Notes under the pieces: model-generated
Told to the model about the DNA's origin: nothing
The model's input: the letters and a program-made list of their open reading frames with translations, nothing else
Database searches by the model: none
In this document: positions 63,952-64,000 of the stretch, in pieces
Position numbering within the stretch: position 1 is the first letter of the stretch
Layout: the number at the start of each line of letters is the position of its first letter
Made by a program: the position numbers and the translations under genes
DNA from: JAUASW01 sp036880965
GTDB taxonomy: Bacteria; Pseudomonadota; Gammaproteobacteria; Burkholderiales; Burkholderiaceae_C
NCBI RefSeq assembly: GCF_036880965.1
Contig: NZ_JBAJMV010000008.1
Coordinates: 59,633 to 123,632, forward strand
Direction: 5' to 3'
Length of the DNA stretch: 64,000 bases

Positions 63952-64000
63952 ATGAGAACGAAGCTAGGTGTGGATATCAGCAAGAGGAAGTTCGATGTCG
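63770..64000 (+). mobile_element. IS110-family insertion sequence, left part
   Basis: A long structured non-coding leader precedes a transposase start with the IS110-type DEDD N-terminus (63952). IS110-group elements carry no or subterminal inverted repeats and place their bridge RNA in such leaders. The element continues beyond the window. The left limit is approximate. Confidence 0.65.
63952..64000 (+). CDS. IS110-family transposase, N-terminus only
   Basis: The first 16 codons read MRTKLGVDISKRKFDV, the N-terminal RuvC-like DEDD motif start of IS110 transposases (xIGIDVSKxxLDV) with the first catalytic Asp. AAGGA lies seven bases before the ATG. The gene continues outside the window, so whether it is intact cannot be judged. 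Confidence 0.75.
   Translation, partial: MRTKLGVDISKRKFDV

Overview
The window is GC-rich, densely coded DNA from a Gram-negative bacterium, most likely a betaproteobacterium of the order Burkholderiales (Roseateles/Pelomonas/Rubrivivax-like). This placement is an inference from gene content: HME-RND metal efflux, a queD-queE-mazG cluster with a CX14CX2C QueE, an Oar-like TonB receptor, a DUF2242 lipoprotein, a bacterial Suv3-like helicase, and a methyl-accepting chemotaxis protein ending in DWETF. No rRNA, tRNA or CRISPR array was recognised.

Layout. (1) 1-9768: a short tyrosine recombinase whose catalytic Tyr is a Cys, then a signalling cluster. The cluster holds a response-regulator diguanylate cyclase, a broken RsbQ-type hydrolase, a 1725-residue CHASE/PAS hybrid kinase with two REC domains and an HPt domain, and a divergent REC-REC-PAS protein with a decayed ATPase domain. 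(2) 10014-18921: a divalent-metal resistance block (P1B-type ATPase, czcI, czcC, czcB, czcA) with a divergent MerR regulator and a clear 19-bp-spacer MerR-type promoter. (3) 18922-20096: debris (a frameshifted small gene and a 19-bp-stem hairpin) ending where an M13 metallopeptidase gene is cut inside its HExxH motif. This looks like the edge of an acquired segment. (4) 20049-38348: a phytase-like lipoprotein; a translationally coupled three-gene 2-oxoacid:ferredoxin oxidoreductase operon; an orphan solute-binding protein; a lipoprotein/lipoprotein/SUI1 operon; an M14 carboxypeptidase; an ECF42-type sigma factor with VOC and two YciI/DGPF proteins; and an SPFH-protein operon. (5) 38581-43858: a two-component pair, a wax-ester synthase/DGAT and small hypotheticals. 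(6) 44008-46992: modABC-modE with an AT-rich ModE-like operator. (7) 47075-54586: a lipase-like hydrolase, Suv3-like helicase, chemoreceptor, a region with two DnaA boxes, then a tri-domain queD, queE and a MazG-like pyrophosphohydrolase. (8) 54703-64000: an Oar-like TonB receptor, a GNAT acetyltransferase, an HNH-like protein divergent from a WYL regulator, PduO cobalamin adenosyltransferase, a GlcD/Dld-type flavoprotein, and the left end of an IS110-family element running off the window.

Most unusual point: the queD product has three fused 6-carboxytetrahydropterin-synthase domains with complementary losses. The middle domain keeps the Zn ligands and the catalytic Cys but lost the Asp-His pair. 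The outer two keep Asp-His but lost the Cys and a Zn ligand. PTPS-family active sites are built across subunit interfaces, so this reads as a composite active site inside one chain. Other points worth a second look are the mutually exclusive hairpins between czcI and czcC, the degenerate kinase-like REC-REC-PAS protein, the HNH/WYL divergent pair, the twin DnaA boxes, and the possible bridge-RNA region of the IS110 element.
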